Source: Microbacterium telephonicum
GTDB lineage: Bacteria > Actinomycetota > Actinomycetes > Actinomycetales > Microbacteriaceae
NCBI RefSeq assembly: GCF_003651225.1
Contig: NZ_RCDB01000003.1
Span: forward strand, 685,259-749,258
Direction of reading: 5' to 3'
DNA length: 64,000 nucleotides
Positions within the stretch are counted from its first letter, which is position 1. Each line of letters begins with the position of its first letter. The position numbers were made by a program, and so were the translations under genes. The notes below the pieces were generated by a model, which saw only the letters and a program-made list of their open reading frames with translations, was not told the origin of the DNA and made no database searches. Below, piece after piece: positions 52,546 through 61,904 of the stretch.

Positions 52546-52905
52546 TCAGAGGTCCTTGCCGCTCTTCTTCGCGTAGCGGACGCGGACGGTGCGCTTGACG
52601 CCGTCCTTCGTCTGCTCCTCGACGCGCTTGCCGATGCGGGTCGGCTTCTTGGTCGAGGGGTCGACCAGCGCGACGTTCGAGATGTGGATGGGGGCCTCGA
52701 AGGTCTCGATGCCGCCCGTCTTCGTGCCGCGCTGGCTCTGGCCGACGCGGTTGTGCTTGGTGACGTAGTTCACGCCCTCGACGATGACGCGGTTCTGCTC
52801 GACGAGGACCTCGAGGACCTTGCCCTGCTTACCGCGGTCGCCGCCGCGCTCGGGCTTGGCGCCCGAGATGACCTGAACCAGGTCGCCCTTCTTGATCTTG
52901 GCCAT
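52546..52905 (-). CDS. rplX: 50S ribosomal protein L24
   Basis: A 119-residue L24 with a KOW motif ([20 protein letters not shown]) and [16 protein letters not shown]. It is an early assembly protein and lies 4 nt after rplN. Confidence 0.95.
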   Translation of the reverse strand: MAKIKKGDLVQVISGAKPERGGDRGKQGKVLEVLVEQNRVIVEGVNYVTKHNRVGQSQRGTKTGGIETFEAPIHISNVALVDPSTKKPTRIGKRVEEQTKDGVKRTVRVRYAKKSGKDL

Positions 52906-52909
52906 GGGG

Positions 52910-53278
52910 TCAGATCACCTCCGGTGCGAGCGAGACGATCTTCATGAACTTCTTGTCGCGAAGCTCACGGCCGACCGGGCCGAAGATGCGGGTGCCGCGG
53001 GGCTCCCCGTCGTTCTTCAGGATGACGGCGGCGTTCTCGTCGAACTTGATGTAGGAACCGTCGGGACGACGGGTCTGCTTCTTGGTGCGGACGACGACGG
53101 CCTTGACCACGTCGCCCTTCTTGACGTTGCCGCCCGGGATCGCGTCCTTGACGGTCGCCACGATGATGTCGCCCAGCCCCGCGTAGCGGCGGTTGGAACC
53201 ACCGAGCACGCGGATCGTGAGCAGCTCCTTGGCGCCGGTGTTGTCGGCGACCTTGAGGCGGGACTCAGTCTGGATCAT
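52910..53278 (-). CDS. rplN: 50S ribosomal protein L14
   Basis: A 122-residue L14, at the subunit interface, with [18 protein letters not shown] and [13 protein letters not shown]. Length is standard. It follows rpsQ by 3 nt. Confidence 0.97.
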   Translation of the reverse strand: MIQTESRLKVADNTGAKELLTIRVLGGSNRRYAGLGDIIVATVKDAIPGGNVKKGDVVKAVVVRTKKQTRRPDGSYIKFDENAAVILKNDGEPRGTRIFGPVGRELRDKKFMKIVSLAPEVI

Positions 53279-53281
53279 TTC

Positions 53282-53599
53282 TTACTTCGCCTTCTCGAGG
53301 ATCTCGACCAGACGCCACCGCTTGGTGGCGCTCAGCGGACGGGTCTCGTTGATGACGACGAGGTCGCCGATGCCGGCAGAGTTCTGCTCGTCGTGCGCCT
53401 TGACCTTGGTCGTGCGACGGATGACCTTGCCGTAGAGGGGGTGCTTCACGCGGTCCTCGACCTCGACGACGATGGTCTTGTCCATCTTGTCGCTGACGAC
53501 GTAGCCGCGACGCTCCTTGCGGTAGCCGCGGGCGCCGGCCTCGCGCACGTCGTGCGCAGCCGACTCGTGCCCGGCCTCGGCCGTCTTCTTCTCAGCCAT
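53282..53599 (-). CDS. rpsQ: 30S ribosomal protein S17
   Basis: A 105-residue S17. A 25-residue N-terminal extension rich in Glu/Ala precedes the OB-fold ([33 protein letters not shown]). ATG at 53599 overlaps the rpmC stop; a GTG 3 nt upstream is a possible alternative. Confidence 0.95.
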   Translation of the reverse strand: MAEKKTAEAGHESAAHDVREAGARGYRKERRGYVVSDKMDKTIVVEVEDRVKHPLYGKVIRRTTKVKAHDEQNSAGIGDLVVINETRPLSATKRWRLVEILEKAK

Positions 53600-53912
53600 C
53601 ACTCGGCCTCTTCCTTCGCGGCGGCCTCGTCGGCGGCATCCGCCTTCTTGGTCGTCTTCTTCTTCGCCTTCGTGGTCTCGACGGGCGCGGGCGTGGCACG
53701 GATGCCGAGCTCGCGCTCACGGATCACGGTGTAGAGCCGCGCGATGTCGCGCTTGACCGCACGGATGCGGCCGTGGCTCTCGAGCTGGCCGGTGGCCGAC
53801 TGGAAGCGCAGGTTGAACAGCTCTTCCTTGGCCTTGCGCAGCTCCTCGACGAGGCGCTGGTCCTCGAACGTGTCCAGCTCGCTGGGAGCGAGCGTCTTGG
53901 TTCCGACAGCCA

Positions 53913-53913
<1 letters not shown>
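53599..53913 (-). CDS. rpmC: 50S ribosomal protein L29
   Basis: A 104-residue L29, near the exit tunnel. The helical hairpin (about 12-72, [18 protein letters not shown]) is followed by a Lys/Ala/Glu-rich tail absent from E. coli. Overlaps rplP and rpsQ ends. Confidence 0.95.
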
Positions 53914-54331
<418 letters not shown>

Positions 54332-54332
<1 letters not shown>

Positions 54333-55096
54333 CAGGCCGACGCTCCTTCTGCCACGGGGGCCTCGTTGCGACGGTCGCCACGGTCGCCGCGGGGGCCGCG
54401 ACGGTCGCCGCGGTCGCGCGACTTCGGCGCGTTCGCCTGCTCGCGAGCGAGCTCCTTGTTGGTGAGGTCGCCCTTGTAGATCCAGACCTTCACGCCGATG
54501 CGGCCGAAGGTGGTCTTCGCCTCGTAGAAGCCGTAGTCGATGTTCGCGCGCAGCGTGTGCAGCGGCACACGACCCTCGCGGTAGAACTCCGAGCGGCTCA
54601 TCTCGGCGCCGCCGAGGCGGCCGGAGACCTGGATGCGGATGCCCTTGGCACCGGCGCGCTGCGCGCCCTGCAGACCCTTGCGCATCGCGCGGCGGAAGGC
54701 CACGCGGGCGGAGAGCTGCTCGGCGATGCCCTGCGCGACGAGCTGGGCGTCGGCCTCGGGGTTCTTCACCTCGAGGATGTTCAGCTGGATCTGCTTGCCC
54801 GTGAGCTTCTCGAGGTCGGCGCGGATGCGCTCGGCCTCGGCGCCACGACGACCGATCACGATGCCCGGACGGGCGGTGTGGATGTCGACGCGGACGCGGT
54901 CACGGGTGCGCTCGATCTCGATGCCGGACACGCCGGCGCGGTCGAGCTGCGTCTGCAGCAGCTTGCGGATCTTGACGTCCTCGGCGACGTAGTCGGCGTA
55001 ACGCTGGCCGGGCTTCGTCGAGTCCGAGAACCAACGCGACACGTGGTCCGTCGTGATGCCGAGGCGGAAGCCGTACGGGTTGACCTTCTGTCCCAT
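54332..55096 (-). CDS. rpsC: 30S ribosomal protein S3
   Basis: A 254-residue S3 at the mRNA entry site. It has the KH domain ([20 protein letters not shown]) and a C-terminal domain ([12 protein letters not shown]). The last 35 residues are an Arg/Gly/Asp-rich tail ([15 protein letters not shown]). Start overlaps the rplV stop. Confidence 0.97.
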
Positions 55097-55491
55097 TACT
55101 TGCTCGCCTTCTTGTTCTTGGCACCGGCGGCGCCTGCGACCTCGGGGGTCGCGAGCTCGACGGTGATGTGGCTCGTGCGCTTCTTGATCTGGAACGCGCG
55201 ACCCTGGGCGCGGGGCTGGAAACGCTTGAGCGTCGTGCCCTCGTCCACGTACGCGTTGCGCACGTACAGGTCCTGCTCGTCCAGGAACTCGCCGTCCTTG
55301 TCCGCCTTCACGCGGGCGTTGGCGACCGCAGCGGCGACGAGCTTGTAGATCGGCTCGCTGGCACCCTGGGGCGCGAACTTCAGGATGGCGAGAGCCTCCT
55401 GAGCCTGCTTGCCCTTGATGAGCGCGACGACACGACGAGCCTTCTGAGGGGTCACGCGGATGTGCTTCACGCGTGCGATGGATTCCACCAT
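55096..55491 (-). CDS. rplV: 50S ribosomal protein L22
   Basis: A 131-residue L22 lining the exit tunnel, with [16 protein letters not shown] sequence ([18 protein letters not shown]) and [17 protein letters not shown] as the tunnel hairpin. Ribosome binding site AGGAGG-like. Follows rpsS by 38 nt. Confidence 0.97.
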   Translation of the reverse strand: MVESIARVKHIRVTPQKARRVVALIKGKQAQEALAILKFAPQGASEPIYKLVAAAVANARVKADKDGEFLDEQDLYVRNAYVDEGTTLKRFQPRAQGRAFQIKKRTSHITVELATPEVAGAAGAKNKKASK

Positions 55492-55529
55492 GTCTCTCCT
55501 CCTCTAGTCCTCTCTGGAACGCCCCCGCC

Positions 55530-55811
55530 TCAGCGGCGGCGGCCCTTCTTGTCGTCCTTCACGTGGCCGCGGAAGGTGCGGGTGGGCGCGAACTCGCCCA
55601 GCTTGTGGCCGACCATGGTCTCGGACACGAACACGGGGATGTGCTTGCGTCCGTCGTGCACGGCGATCGTGTGACCCAGCATGGCCGGGATGATCATCGA
55701 GCGGCGCGACCAGGTCTTGATGACGTTCTTGGTGCCGGCTTCGTTCTGTACGACGACCTTGCGGAGCAGGTGCTCGTCGACGAAGGGGCCCTTCTTCAGG
55801 CTGCGAGGCAT
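55530..55811 (-). CDS. rpsS: 30S ribosomal protein S19
   Basis: A 93-residue S19 in the small-subunit head, with [16 protein letters not shown] and [16 protein letters not shown]. Standard length; 12 nt after rplB. Confidence 0.97.
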   Translation of the reverse strand: MPRSLKKGPFVDEHLLRKVVVQNEAGTKNVIKTWSRRSMIIPAMLGHTIAVHDGRKHIPVFVSETMVGHKLGEFAPTRTFRGHVKDDKKGRRR

Positions 55812-55823
55812 CTTCCTCTACTC

Positions 55824-56663
55824 CTACTTGCGCTTCTTGCCGGCGTTGCGACGACGGACGATGTACTTGTCGCTTTCCTTGTTGGCGTGGCGGGTGCGAC
55901 CCTCAGCCTGGCCCCAAGGAGTGACGGGGTGACGACCACCGGAGGTCTTACCCTCACCACCACCGTGCGGGTGGTCGACCGGGTTCATCGCGACACCGCG
56001 GACGGTCGGGCGGACGCCCTTCCAGCGCTTGCGGCCGGCCTTGCCCCAGTTGATGTTCGACTGCTCGGCGTTGCCGACCTCGCCGATGGTCGCGCGGCAG
56101 CGCGCATCGACGTTGCGGATCTCGCCCGAGGGCAGACGCAGCTGGGCATACGGGCCGTCCTTCGCCACGAGGCGCACCGACGTGCCGGCCGAGCGAGCCA
56201 GCTTCGCGCCGCCGCCGGGGCGGAGCTCGATCGCGTGGATCACGGTACCCGTGGGGATGTTCTTCAGCGGCAGGTTGTTGCCCGGCTTGATGTCGGCCGA
56301 GGCACCCGACTCGACGATGTCACCCTGCGACAGCTTGTTCGGGGCGAGGATGTAGCGCTTCTCGCCGTCGAAGTAGTGCAGCAGCGCGATGCGCGCGGTG
56401 CGGTTGGGGTCGTACTCGATGTGAGCGACCTTGGCGTTCACGCCGTCCTTGTCGTTGCGACGGAAGTCGATGACGCGGTACTGGCGCTTGTGGCCACCGC
56501 CGATGTGGCGGGTGGTGATGCGGCCCTGGTTGTTGCGGCCACCGGTCTTCGAGAGCGGGCGCAGCAGCGACTTCTCGGGCGTCGATCGGGTGATCTCGGC
56601 GAAGTCGGCCACCGACGAACCGCGACGACCCGGGGTCGTGGGCTTGTACTTGCGAATAGCCAT
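55824..56663 (-). CDS. rplB: 50S ribosomal protein L2
   Basis: A 279-residue L2, close to the peptidyl-transferase centre. [18 protein letters not shown] and the C-terminal [18 protein letters not shown], with the functionally important His, are intact. Confidence 0.97.
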   Translation of the reverse strand: MAIRKYKPTTPGRRGSSVADFAEITRSTPEKSLLRPLSKTGGRNNQGRITTRHIGGGHKRQYRVIDFRRNDKDGVNAKVAHIEYDPNRTARIALLHYFDGEKRYILAPNKLSQGDIVESGASADIKPGNNLPLKNIPTGTVIHAIELRPGGGAKLARSAGTSVRLVAKDGPYAQLRLPSGEIRNVDARCRATIGEVGNAEQSNINWGKAGRKRWKGVRPTVRGVAMNPVDHPHGGGEGKTSGGRHPVTPWGQAEGRTRHANKESDKYIVRRRNAGKKRK

Positions 56664-56687
56664 GTGTCTAGTCCTCTATCCCGACTG

Positions 56688-56999
56688 TCAGCCGACGGCC
56701 GTGAAGATGTCGATGGTGCCCGACTTCAGGGTGACGATCGCGCGCTTGGTGTCCTTGCGCTTGCCGATGCCGAAGCGGGTGCGGCGGGCCTTGCCGACGC
56801 GGTTGAGCGTGTTGACCGACGCCACCTTGACGCCGAAGATCTTCTCGATGGCGAGCTTGATCTCGGTCTTCGAGGCGCGGGGGTCCACGAGGAACGTGTA
56901 CTTGCCCTCGTCGATGAGCCCGTAGCTCTTCTCGGAGACGACCGGCTTCAGGATGATGTCGCGCGGGTCCTTGTTCAGGGCGTTCTGCAGCGTGGTCAT
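56688..56999 (-). CDS. rplW: 50S ribosomal protein L23
   Basis: A 103-residue L23 at the tunnel exit, docking site for trigger factor and [23 protein letters not shown] and [18 protein letters not shown] are typical. ATG overlaps the rplD stop. Confidence 0.97.
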   Translation of the reverse strand: MTTLQNALNKDPRDIILKPVVSEKSYGLIDEGKYTFLVDPRASKTEIKLAIEKIFGVKVASVNTLNRVGKARRTRFGIGKRKDTKRAIVTLKSGTIDIFTAVG

Positions 57000-57655
57000 G
57001 CCGAGACCTCCTCGGTGGTGGCCTTGGACGCGACGAACGCGTCGTACGCGGCCTTGGTGAAGACGATGTCGTCGGAGACGAGCACGTCGTAGGCGTTGAG
57101 CTGGTCGAACGTCAGCACGTGGACGTACGACAGGTTGCGCACGCTCTTGACGGTCAGCTCGTCGGCACGCTCGATGACGACCAGGACGTTCTTGACCGCG
57201 GCGAGCTGCGTGAGGACCGCGGCGGCGGCCTTCGTCGAGGGGGCGCCGTCGATGCCGAAGGAGTCGACGATGTGCAGGCGGCCACCACGAGCACGGTCGC
57301 TGAGCGCGCCCAGCAGGGCGGCGGCGATCATCTTCTTGGGGGTGCGCTGCGCGTAGTCGCGCGGCTTCGGGCCGTGGACGATGCCACCACCGGTCATGTG
57401 CGGCGCGCGGATCGAGCCCTGACGGGCGTTACCCGTGCCCTTCTGCTTGAAGGGCTTGCGGCCGGCACCGGAGACCTCACCGCGACGCTTGGTCGAGTGG
57501 GTGCCCTGGCGAGCAGCCGCGAGCTGCGCGACGACGACCTGGTGGATGAGGGGGATGTTCGTCTTGACGTCGAACACCGAGGCGGGCAGGTTCACGGAAC
57601 CGGCCTTCTTGCCGTCGGCCTTCACGACGTCGAGCGCGAGAGTCGAGTCAGCCAT
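56996..57655 (-). CDS. rplD: 50S ribosomal protein L4
   Basis: A 219-residue L4. The tunnel loop [19 protein letters not shown] is intact. In enterobacteria L4 also represses the S10 operon; whether it does so here, through the long S10 leader, is unknown. Two nt after rplC. Confidence 0.97.
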   Translation of the reverse strand: MADSTLALDVVKADGKKAGSVNLPASVFDVKTNIPLIHQVVVAQLAAARQGTHSTKRRGEVSGAGRKPFKQKGTGNARQGSIRAPHMTGGGIVHGPKPRDYAQRTPKKMIAAALLGALSDRARGGRLHIVDSFGIDGAPSTKAAAAVLTQLAAVKNVLVVIERADELTVKSVRNLSYVHVLTFDQLNAYDVLVSDDIVFTKAAYDAFVASKATTEEVSA

Positions 57656-57657
57656 GA

Positions 57658-58317
57658 TCAGGCACCCTTCACTGCGTTGCGGACGTAGACGATGCGGCCG
57701 CGCGCACCGGGGACGGCGCCCTTGACGAGCAGCAGACCCTTCTCGGCGTCGACGGCGTGCACCGTGAGGTTGAGGACGGTCACGCGCTCGCCACCCATAC
57801 GGCCGGCCATGCGCATGCCCTTGAAGACGCGGCTCGGGGTCGACGAGGCGCCGATCGAACCGGGCTTGCGGTGGTTGCGGTGCGCACCGTGCGAAGCGGA
57901 GACGCCCTTGAAGTTGTGGCGCTTCATGACACCCGCGGTGCCCTTGCCCTTGCTGGTGCCGACGACGTCGACCAGCTGGCCGGCCTCGAACGTGCCGTCC
58001 ACCGTGAGCTCCTGACCGAGTGAGTAGTCAGCGGCATCCGCGGTGCGGATCTCGGTGAGGTGACGGCGCGGGGTGACACCGGCGGCCTCGAAGTGGGCCG
58101 TCAGGGGCTGGTTGACCTTGCGGGGGTCGATCTGGCCGTAGGCGATCTGGACGGCCTTGTAGCCGTCCTTCTCGGGCGTGCGGACCTGCGTCACGACGTT
58201 CGGCGCGATCTCGATGACGGTGACGGGAACGAGCTTGCCGTTCGCGTCCCACACCTGGGTCATGCCGAGCTTGGTGCCGAGGAGGCCCTTCGAAGTCTTG
58301 GAGTTGATGTCAGCCAT
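57658..58317 (-). CDS. rplC: 50S ribosomal protein L3
   Basis: A 219-residue L3, an early 50S assembly protein. [16 protein letters not shown] starts the conserved part; the GGMGGHRN-like loop appears as [20 protein letters not shown]. Start at ATG 58317, 8 nt after rpsJ. Confidence 0.97.
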   Translation of the reverse strand: MADINSKTSKGLLGTKLGMTQVWDANGKLVPVTVIEIAPNVVTQVRTPEKDGYKAVQIAYGQIDPRKVNQPLTAHFEAAGVTPRRHLTEIRTADAADYSLGQELTVDGTFEAGQLVDVVGTSKGKGTAGVMKRHNFKGVSASHGAHRNHRKPGSIGASSTPSRVFKGMRMAGRMGGERVTVLNLTVHAVDAEKGLLLVKGAVPGARGRIVYVRNAVKGA

Positions 58318-58325
58318 GTCGAACC

Positions 58326-58634
58326 TCAGAGCTTGATCTCGATGTTGACATCGGCCGGGAGGTCGAGGCGCATCAGCGAGTCGACGGCCTTGGGCGTCGG
58401 GTCGATGATGTCGATGAGGCGCTTGTGGGTGCGCATCTCGAAGTGCTCGCGGCTGTCCTTGTACTTGTGGGGCGACCGGATGACGCACACGACGTTCTTC
58501 TCGGTCGGAAGCGGCACGGGGCCGACGACGGTCGCGCCCGCACGGGTCACGGTGTCGACGATCTTCCGGGCCGACGTGTCGATGACCTCGTGGTCGTACG
58601 ACTTCAGGCGAATGCGGATCTTCTGTCCCGCCAT
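58326..58634 (-). CDS. rpsJ: 30S ribosomal protein S10
   Basis: A 102-residue S10 (NusE), also part of antitermination complexes. [19 protein letters not shown] and VRSPHKYK-type sequence ([16 protein letters not shown]) are typical. First gene of the S10 operon, preceded by a leader of about 275 nt with paired hairpins. Confidence 0.97.
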   Translation of the reverse strand: MAGQKIRIRLKSYDHEVIDTSARKIVDTVTRAGATVVGPVPLPTEKNVVCVIRSPHKYKDSREHFEMRTHKRLIDIIDPTPKAVDSLMRLDLPADVNIEIKL

Positions 58635-58921
58635 TGTCTGCTCACTCTCTTTCTCGCGTCATACCTCTGGGGCATCGGACGCACATGGCGCGGTTGCGCC
58701 GGGCACTTCACCTCGCGGTTGCGAGGGATGCTGCACCGCTGTTCTCGTGTCAATCCCGCCGTTCCGCACGCGTGCGGAACCCGTTTCCGGGTGTCGGTGG
58801 GGTTTTCGTTCTGCTGCCCGCGGCCTAGGACCCTGCGCTGATGCGCCGCCTATGCACTGCCCTGGCAGTGATCCCGCTGCGCGCTTTCGCGCACGCAGGA
58901 ATGTGGAACCTGACTAGTCTA
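58635..58921 (-). promoter_or_regulatory. S10 operon promoter and long structured leader
   Basis: A good promoter is seen on the minus strand: TTGCGA, 17-bp spacer, TAGACT (58916-58921), giving a start near 58908 and a leader of about 275 nt. In transcript order the leader holds a perfect 20-bp palindrome (GTTCCGCACGCGTGCGGAAC, 58761-58780), then two consecutive hairpins, CCTCGC-AACC-GCGAGG (58711-58726) and GGCGC-AACC-GCGCC (58687-58700). Both hairpins share the AACC loop. The twin stems suggest a binding site for a ribosomal protein. Confidence 0.6.
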
Positions 58922-58984
58922 CGTGCAGCCCGGGCGTGTCGCAAACCCGGGCGTGTCGCGCTGGGTGTATTGCCAGCCAGCACG

Positions 58985-59085
58985 CCGAGCTCGCCGCTTC
59001 CCCGCCGAGATCGCCGGTTCCGGCGCGAGTTCGCCGGCGAACTCGGGAACGAGGCGGCGAACTCGGCGGCGACGCGGCGAACTCG
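58985..59085. repeat. Palindromic repeat family 2, copy 1
   Basis: Three left half-units (CGAGCTCGCCG, CGAGATCGCCG, CGAGTTCGCCG) face three right half-units (CGGCGAACTCG). It ends 3 nt from the stop codon of the DUF559-type gene at locus B. Confidence 0.75.
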
Positions 59086-59088
59086 CGA

Positions 59089-60054
59089 TCAGCGGTGGAA
59101 CGCGATCGCCTCCGCGAGCGCGGCGAAGGCGGACGACGACACGACGTGCGCCCACTGCACTCGGTCGCATCGCCATCCCGTCGCCCGTTCGGCGGCCGCC
59201 TGTCGGCCGGCCTGCGCGAGTCGCACCTCGTCCGATGTGCGTCCGGCGAGCATCGTGGCGTCGGTGTACTTGATGCCGCCGTCGAACTCGAGCCACCGGC
59301 GCCGCTCGGGAAAGGCCAGGTCGAGGAGGGCGTACCGGCCCCCACCGAGCTCGACCCGGTGCTGCAGTGACGGCGCGGGGAGACTCGCCTGCCAGATCCG
59401 CAGCCTCAGGAGCGACTCACCCGGCAACTGCGCACGCCCGTCGGCGAACTCGACCACGAACCGCGCCTGCCGGATGCCGCGCGCTCCGGTGTGAGCGGAG
59501 ATGCGCATCCTGATCCTGTCGCGAAAGTGCTCGGCCGCGGACTCGTCGTAGGTGTTGTCATCCTCGTTCCACGCCACCCGCCGGAGAGCAGCGTCGAACG
59601 CGACCACCGCGGCCTCGAGCGAACCGAGACGGATCACGTCGTACACCGTGCGCTCGATGTTCGTGGCGCGCACGCCGTCGAGCACTGAGACGTCATCGTC
59701 CGGCAGCGGGCTGTGATGACGGCGTACGTCGCCGGCGTTGTGACGGGTGCATGAACCGCCGACGATGAGGTCGATGCGATCGTCGAGCCCGAACACCGGA
59801 AGTCCGTGCAGAGCGAGGGCCGCGGCCCCGGCGAACGCGTCGCGATCCGTCGCGAGCCGCCGCGCGACGACCTCGATGCGCGTACGCAGTCGCGATCCGA
59901 TGAACAGGCGGTCCCACTCCTCCTCGAGGACGAGAGCCCCGCGTCCGATGCTCACCGTCTCGGCGCGATCGAGTCCGGTCAACGGCAGCGGGCGCTCAGC
60001 GGTGAAGGTCAGCGAGGCGGCGGGTCGGTGCGGCATGCGTCGAGCATGCGGCAT
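59089..60054 (-). CDS. DUF559-domain protein (locus B)
   Basis: A 321-residue homologue of the 18766 product. Shared segments are ALHGLP, the DD-x-YD-x-xAAE block, GARG-x-x-QAR, ADGRA-x-xPGES and, in the nuclease-like part, LLDLAF, LEFDGGIKY and WAHV. The N-terminal winged helix is shorter or diverged compared with locus A. ATGs at 60054 and 60036 are both possible; no clear ribosome binding site or -10 box decides. It is inserted between the S10 and str operons and is bracketed by two family-2 palindromes. A nuclease fold is inferred; activity is unknown. Confidence 0.7.
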   Translation of the reverse strand: MPHARRMPHRPAASLTFTAERPLPLTGLDRAETVSIGRGALVLEEEWDRLFIGSRLRTRIEVVARRLATDRDAFAGAAALALHGLPVFGLDDRIDLIVGGSCTRHNAGDVRRHHSPLPDDDVSVLDGVRATNIERTVYDVIRLGSLEAAVVAFDAALRRVAWNEDDNTYDESAAEHFRDRIRMRISAHTGARGIRQARFVVEFADGRAQLPGESLLRLRIWQASLPAPSLQHRVELGGGRYALLDLAFPERRRWLEFDGGIKYTDATMLAGRTSDEVRLAQAGRQAAAERATGWRCDRVQWAHVVSSSAFAALAEAIAFHR

Positions 60055-60148
60055 CCGCCGGGGGCTCGGATCCCTCGGTACTCGTTTTGGGGATGGCGAG
60101 CGACTCGATTCGACCGGGGGAGGAACATCTCCTCGCACTCGTACAGCG

Positions 60149-60230
60149 CCGAGTTCGCCGGTTCCGCAGCGAGATCGCCGGCGAGCTCGGCGGGAGACCG
60201 GCGAACTCGGCAGCGGACCGGCGAACTCGG
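60149..60230. repeat. Palindromic repeat family 2, copy 2
   Basis: Left half-units CGAGTTCGCCG and CGAGATCGCCG face two CGGCGAACTCGG right half-units. It ends 6 nt before the stop codon of the antitoxin-like gene and lies 95 nt upstream of the DUF559-type gene. Confidence 0.75.
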
Positions 60231-60236
60231 GGAGGG

Positions 60237-60452
60237 CTACTCGTTGCCGATCTTCGAGTCGATCGTGCTGCGGACGTTGTCGACATGTTCGTCGACCGCA
60301 TCCGGGGCGATCTTCTTGACGAAGTCGGCGGCGGCGTCGAGCACGCTGTCGCTGACCCCCTCGGCCTGCTCGGACTTCAACGTCTCGTCGATCTTGTCCT
60401 TGTTCTGCTCCAGGAACTGCTTGGCCTGGTTCACCACGTCGTCGACACCCAT
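60237..60452 (-). CDS. MT0933-type antitoxin-like protein
   Basis: A 71-residue acidic helical protein: MGVDDVVNQAKQFLEQNKDK, then IDETL and a VLDAAADFVKKIAPDAVDEH helix. It resembles the MT0933/Rv0909 antitoxin family, whose mycobacterial partner is a START-like toxin. No such toxin gene is adjacent, so this copy is an orphan or has another role. ATG with GGGGGAT upstream. Confidence 0.7.
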   Translation of the reverse strand: MGVDDVVNQAKQFLEQNKDKIDETLKSEQAEGVSDSVLDAAADFVKKIAPDAVDEHVDNVRSTIDSKIGNE

Positions 60453-60508
60453 GATGGGATCCCCCTTCGGATCGGTTGCCCGACCATCATGGCAACGCCG
60501 CCGGGCAC

Positions 60509-60543
60509 GCGAAAGGGGCCGGGCCCGAAGGCCCGACCCCTTT
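60509..60543 (-). terminator. Terminator of tuf
   Basis: GAAAGGGG-C-CGGGC pairs with GCCCG-A-CCCCTTTC around a 6-nt loop, 17 nt after the tuf stop. Confidence 0.75.
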
Positions 60544-60559
60544 CGGTGAGTCCGGAGAC

Positions 60560-61753
60560 TTACTTGTTGATCTTGGTGACGGTACCGGCACCGACGGTGC
60601 GGCCACCCTCACGGATCGCGAAGCCGAGGCCCTCTTCCATGGCGATCGGCTGGATGAGCTCGACCGACATCTCGGTGGTGTCACCGGGCATAACCATCTC
60701 GGTGCCCTCGGGCAGCGTGATGACGCCGGTCACGTCCGTGGTGCGGAAGTAGAACTGCGGGCGGTAGTTCGTGAAGAACGGGTTGTGGCGGCCGCCCTCC
60801 TCCTTGGACAGGATGTACGCCTGGCCCTCGAAGTTGGTGTGCGGGGTGACCGAACCGGGCTTCACGACGACCTGGCCGCGCTCGACGTCGTCACGCTTGG
60901 TGCCGCGCAGGAGCAGACCACAGTTCTCGCCGGCCCAGGCCTCGTCGAGCTGCTTGTGGAACATCTCGATACCCGTGACCGTGGTCTTCTGCGTCGGGCG
61001 GATGCCGACGATCTCGACCTCGGAGTTGATCGCGAGGGTACCGCGCTCGGCGCGGCCCGTGACGACCGTGCCACGACCGGTGATCGTGAAGACGTCCTCG
61101 ATGGGCATGAGGAACGGCTTGTCCTTGTCGCGCACCGGGTCGGGGATCGACTCGTCGACGGCGTCCATGAGCTCGACGATCTTCTCGACCCACTCGGGGT
61201 CGCCCTCGAGAGCCTTCAGGCCCGAGACGCGCACGACGGGGGCGTTGTCGCCGTCGAAGTCCTGCGACGACAGCAGCTCGCGAACCTCGAGCTCGACGAG
61301 CTCCAGGATCTCCTCGTCGTCGACCATGTCCGACTTGTTCAGCGCGACGAGCAGGTAGGGCACGCCGACCTGCTTGGCGAGCAGCACGTGCTCACGCGTC
61401 TGAGCCATCGGGCCGTCGGTGGCGGCGACCACGAGGATCGCGCCGTCCATCTGAGCGGCACCGGTGATCATGTTCTTGATGTAGTCGGCGTGACCCGGGG
61501 CGTCGACGTGGGCGTAGTGACGCTTCGGGGTCTCGTACTCGACGTGCGAGATGTTGATCGTGATGCCGCGCTGACGCTCCTCGGGAGCGGAGTCGATCGA
61601 CGCGAAGTCGCGCTGCACGTTGGTCGCGGACGGGTACTTGTCGGCGAGCACCTTCGAGATCGCGGCAGTCAGCGTCGTCTTGCCGTGGTCGACGTGACCG
61701 ATCGTTCCGATGTTGACGTGCGGCTTGGTCCGCTCGAACTTGGCCTTGGCCAC
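60560..61753 (-). CDS. tuf: Elongation factor Tu
   Basis: A 397-residue EF-Tu that delivers aminoacyl-tRNA to the ribosome. G1 is GHVDHGKT (19-26); DAPGH and NKSD are G3 and G4; domains 2 and 3 are complete. Ribosome binding site GAGGAGG. A TAGACT box about 79 nt upstream and the terminator after fusA indicate its own promoter in addition to the str operon's. Confidence 0.98.
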   Translation of the reverse strand: MAKAKFERTKPHVNIGTIGHVDHGKTTLTAAISKVLADKYPSATNVQRDFASIDSAPEERQRGITINISHVEYETPKRHYAHVDAPGHADYIKNMITGAAQMDGAILVVAATDGPMAQTREHVLLAKQVGVPYLLVALNKSDMVDDEEILELVELEVRELLSSQDFDGDNAPVVRVSGLKALEGDPEWVEKIVELMDAVDESIPDPVRDKDKPFLMPIEDVFTITGRGTVVTGRAERGTLAINSEVEIVGIRPTQKTTVTGIEMFHKQLDEAWAGENCGLLLRGTKRDDVERGQVVVKPGSVTPHTNFEGQAYILSKEEGGRHNPFFTNYRPQFYFRTTDVTGVITLPEGTEMVMPGDTTEMSVELIQPIAMEEGLGFAIREGGRTVGAGTVTKINK

Positions 61754-61831
61754 TGGGTCCTCCTCAGGACTTTCTTCGTGTAGAGGTTCCGGGCGCTGGA
61801 TTGCGACCGGTGCTCTACGGGGATGGGGGTC

Positions 61832-61837
61832 AGTCTA
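61832..61837 (-). promoter_or_regulatory. -10 element of tuf
   Basis: TAGACT on the minus strand, about 78 nt before the tuf ATG. The -35 is poorly matched. Confidence 0.5.
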
Positions 61838-61866
61838 AACGACTGGGTCTGTATTCAGTTTGAGAA

Positions 61867-61897
61867 CGGATGCCGGGGGCCGGACCCCCGGCATCCG
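61867..61897 (-). terminator. Hairpin between fusA and tuf
   Basis: A perfect 13-bp stem (CGGATGCCGGGGG / CCCCCGGCATCCG) with a 5-nt loop, 8 nt after the fusA stop, followed on the transcript by a T-rich stretch. Confidence 0.7.
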
Positions 61898-61904
61898 AAG
61901 CGGG

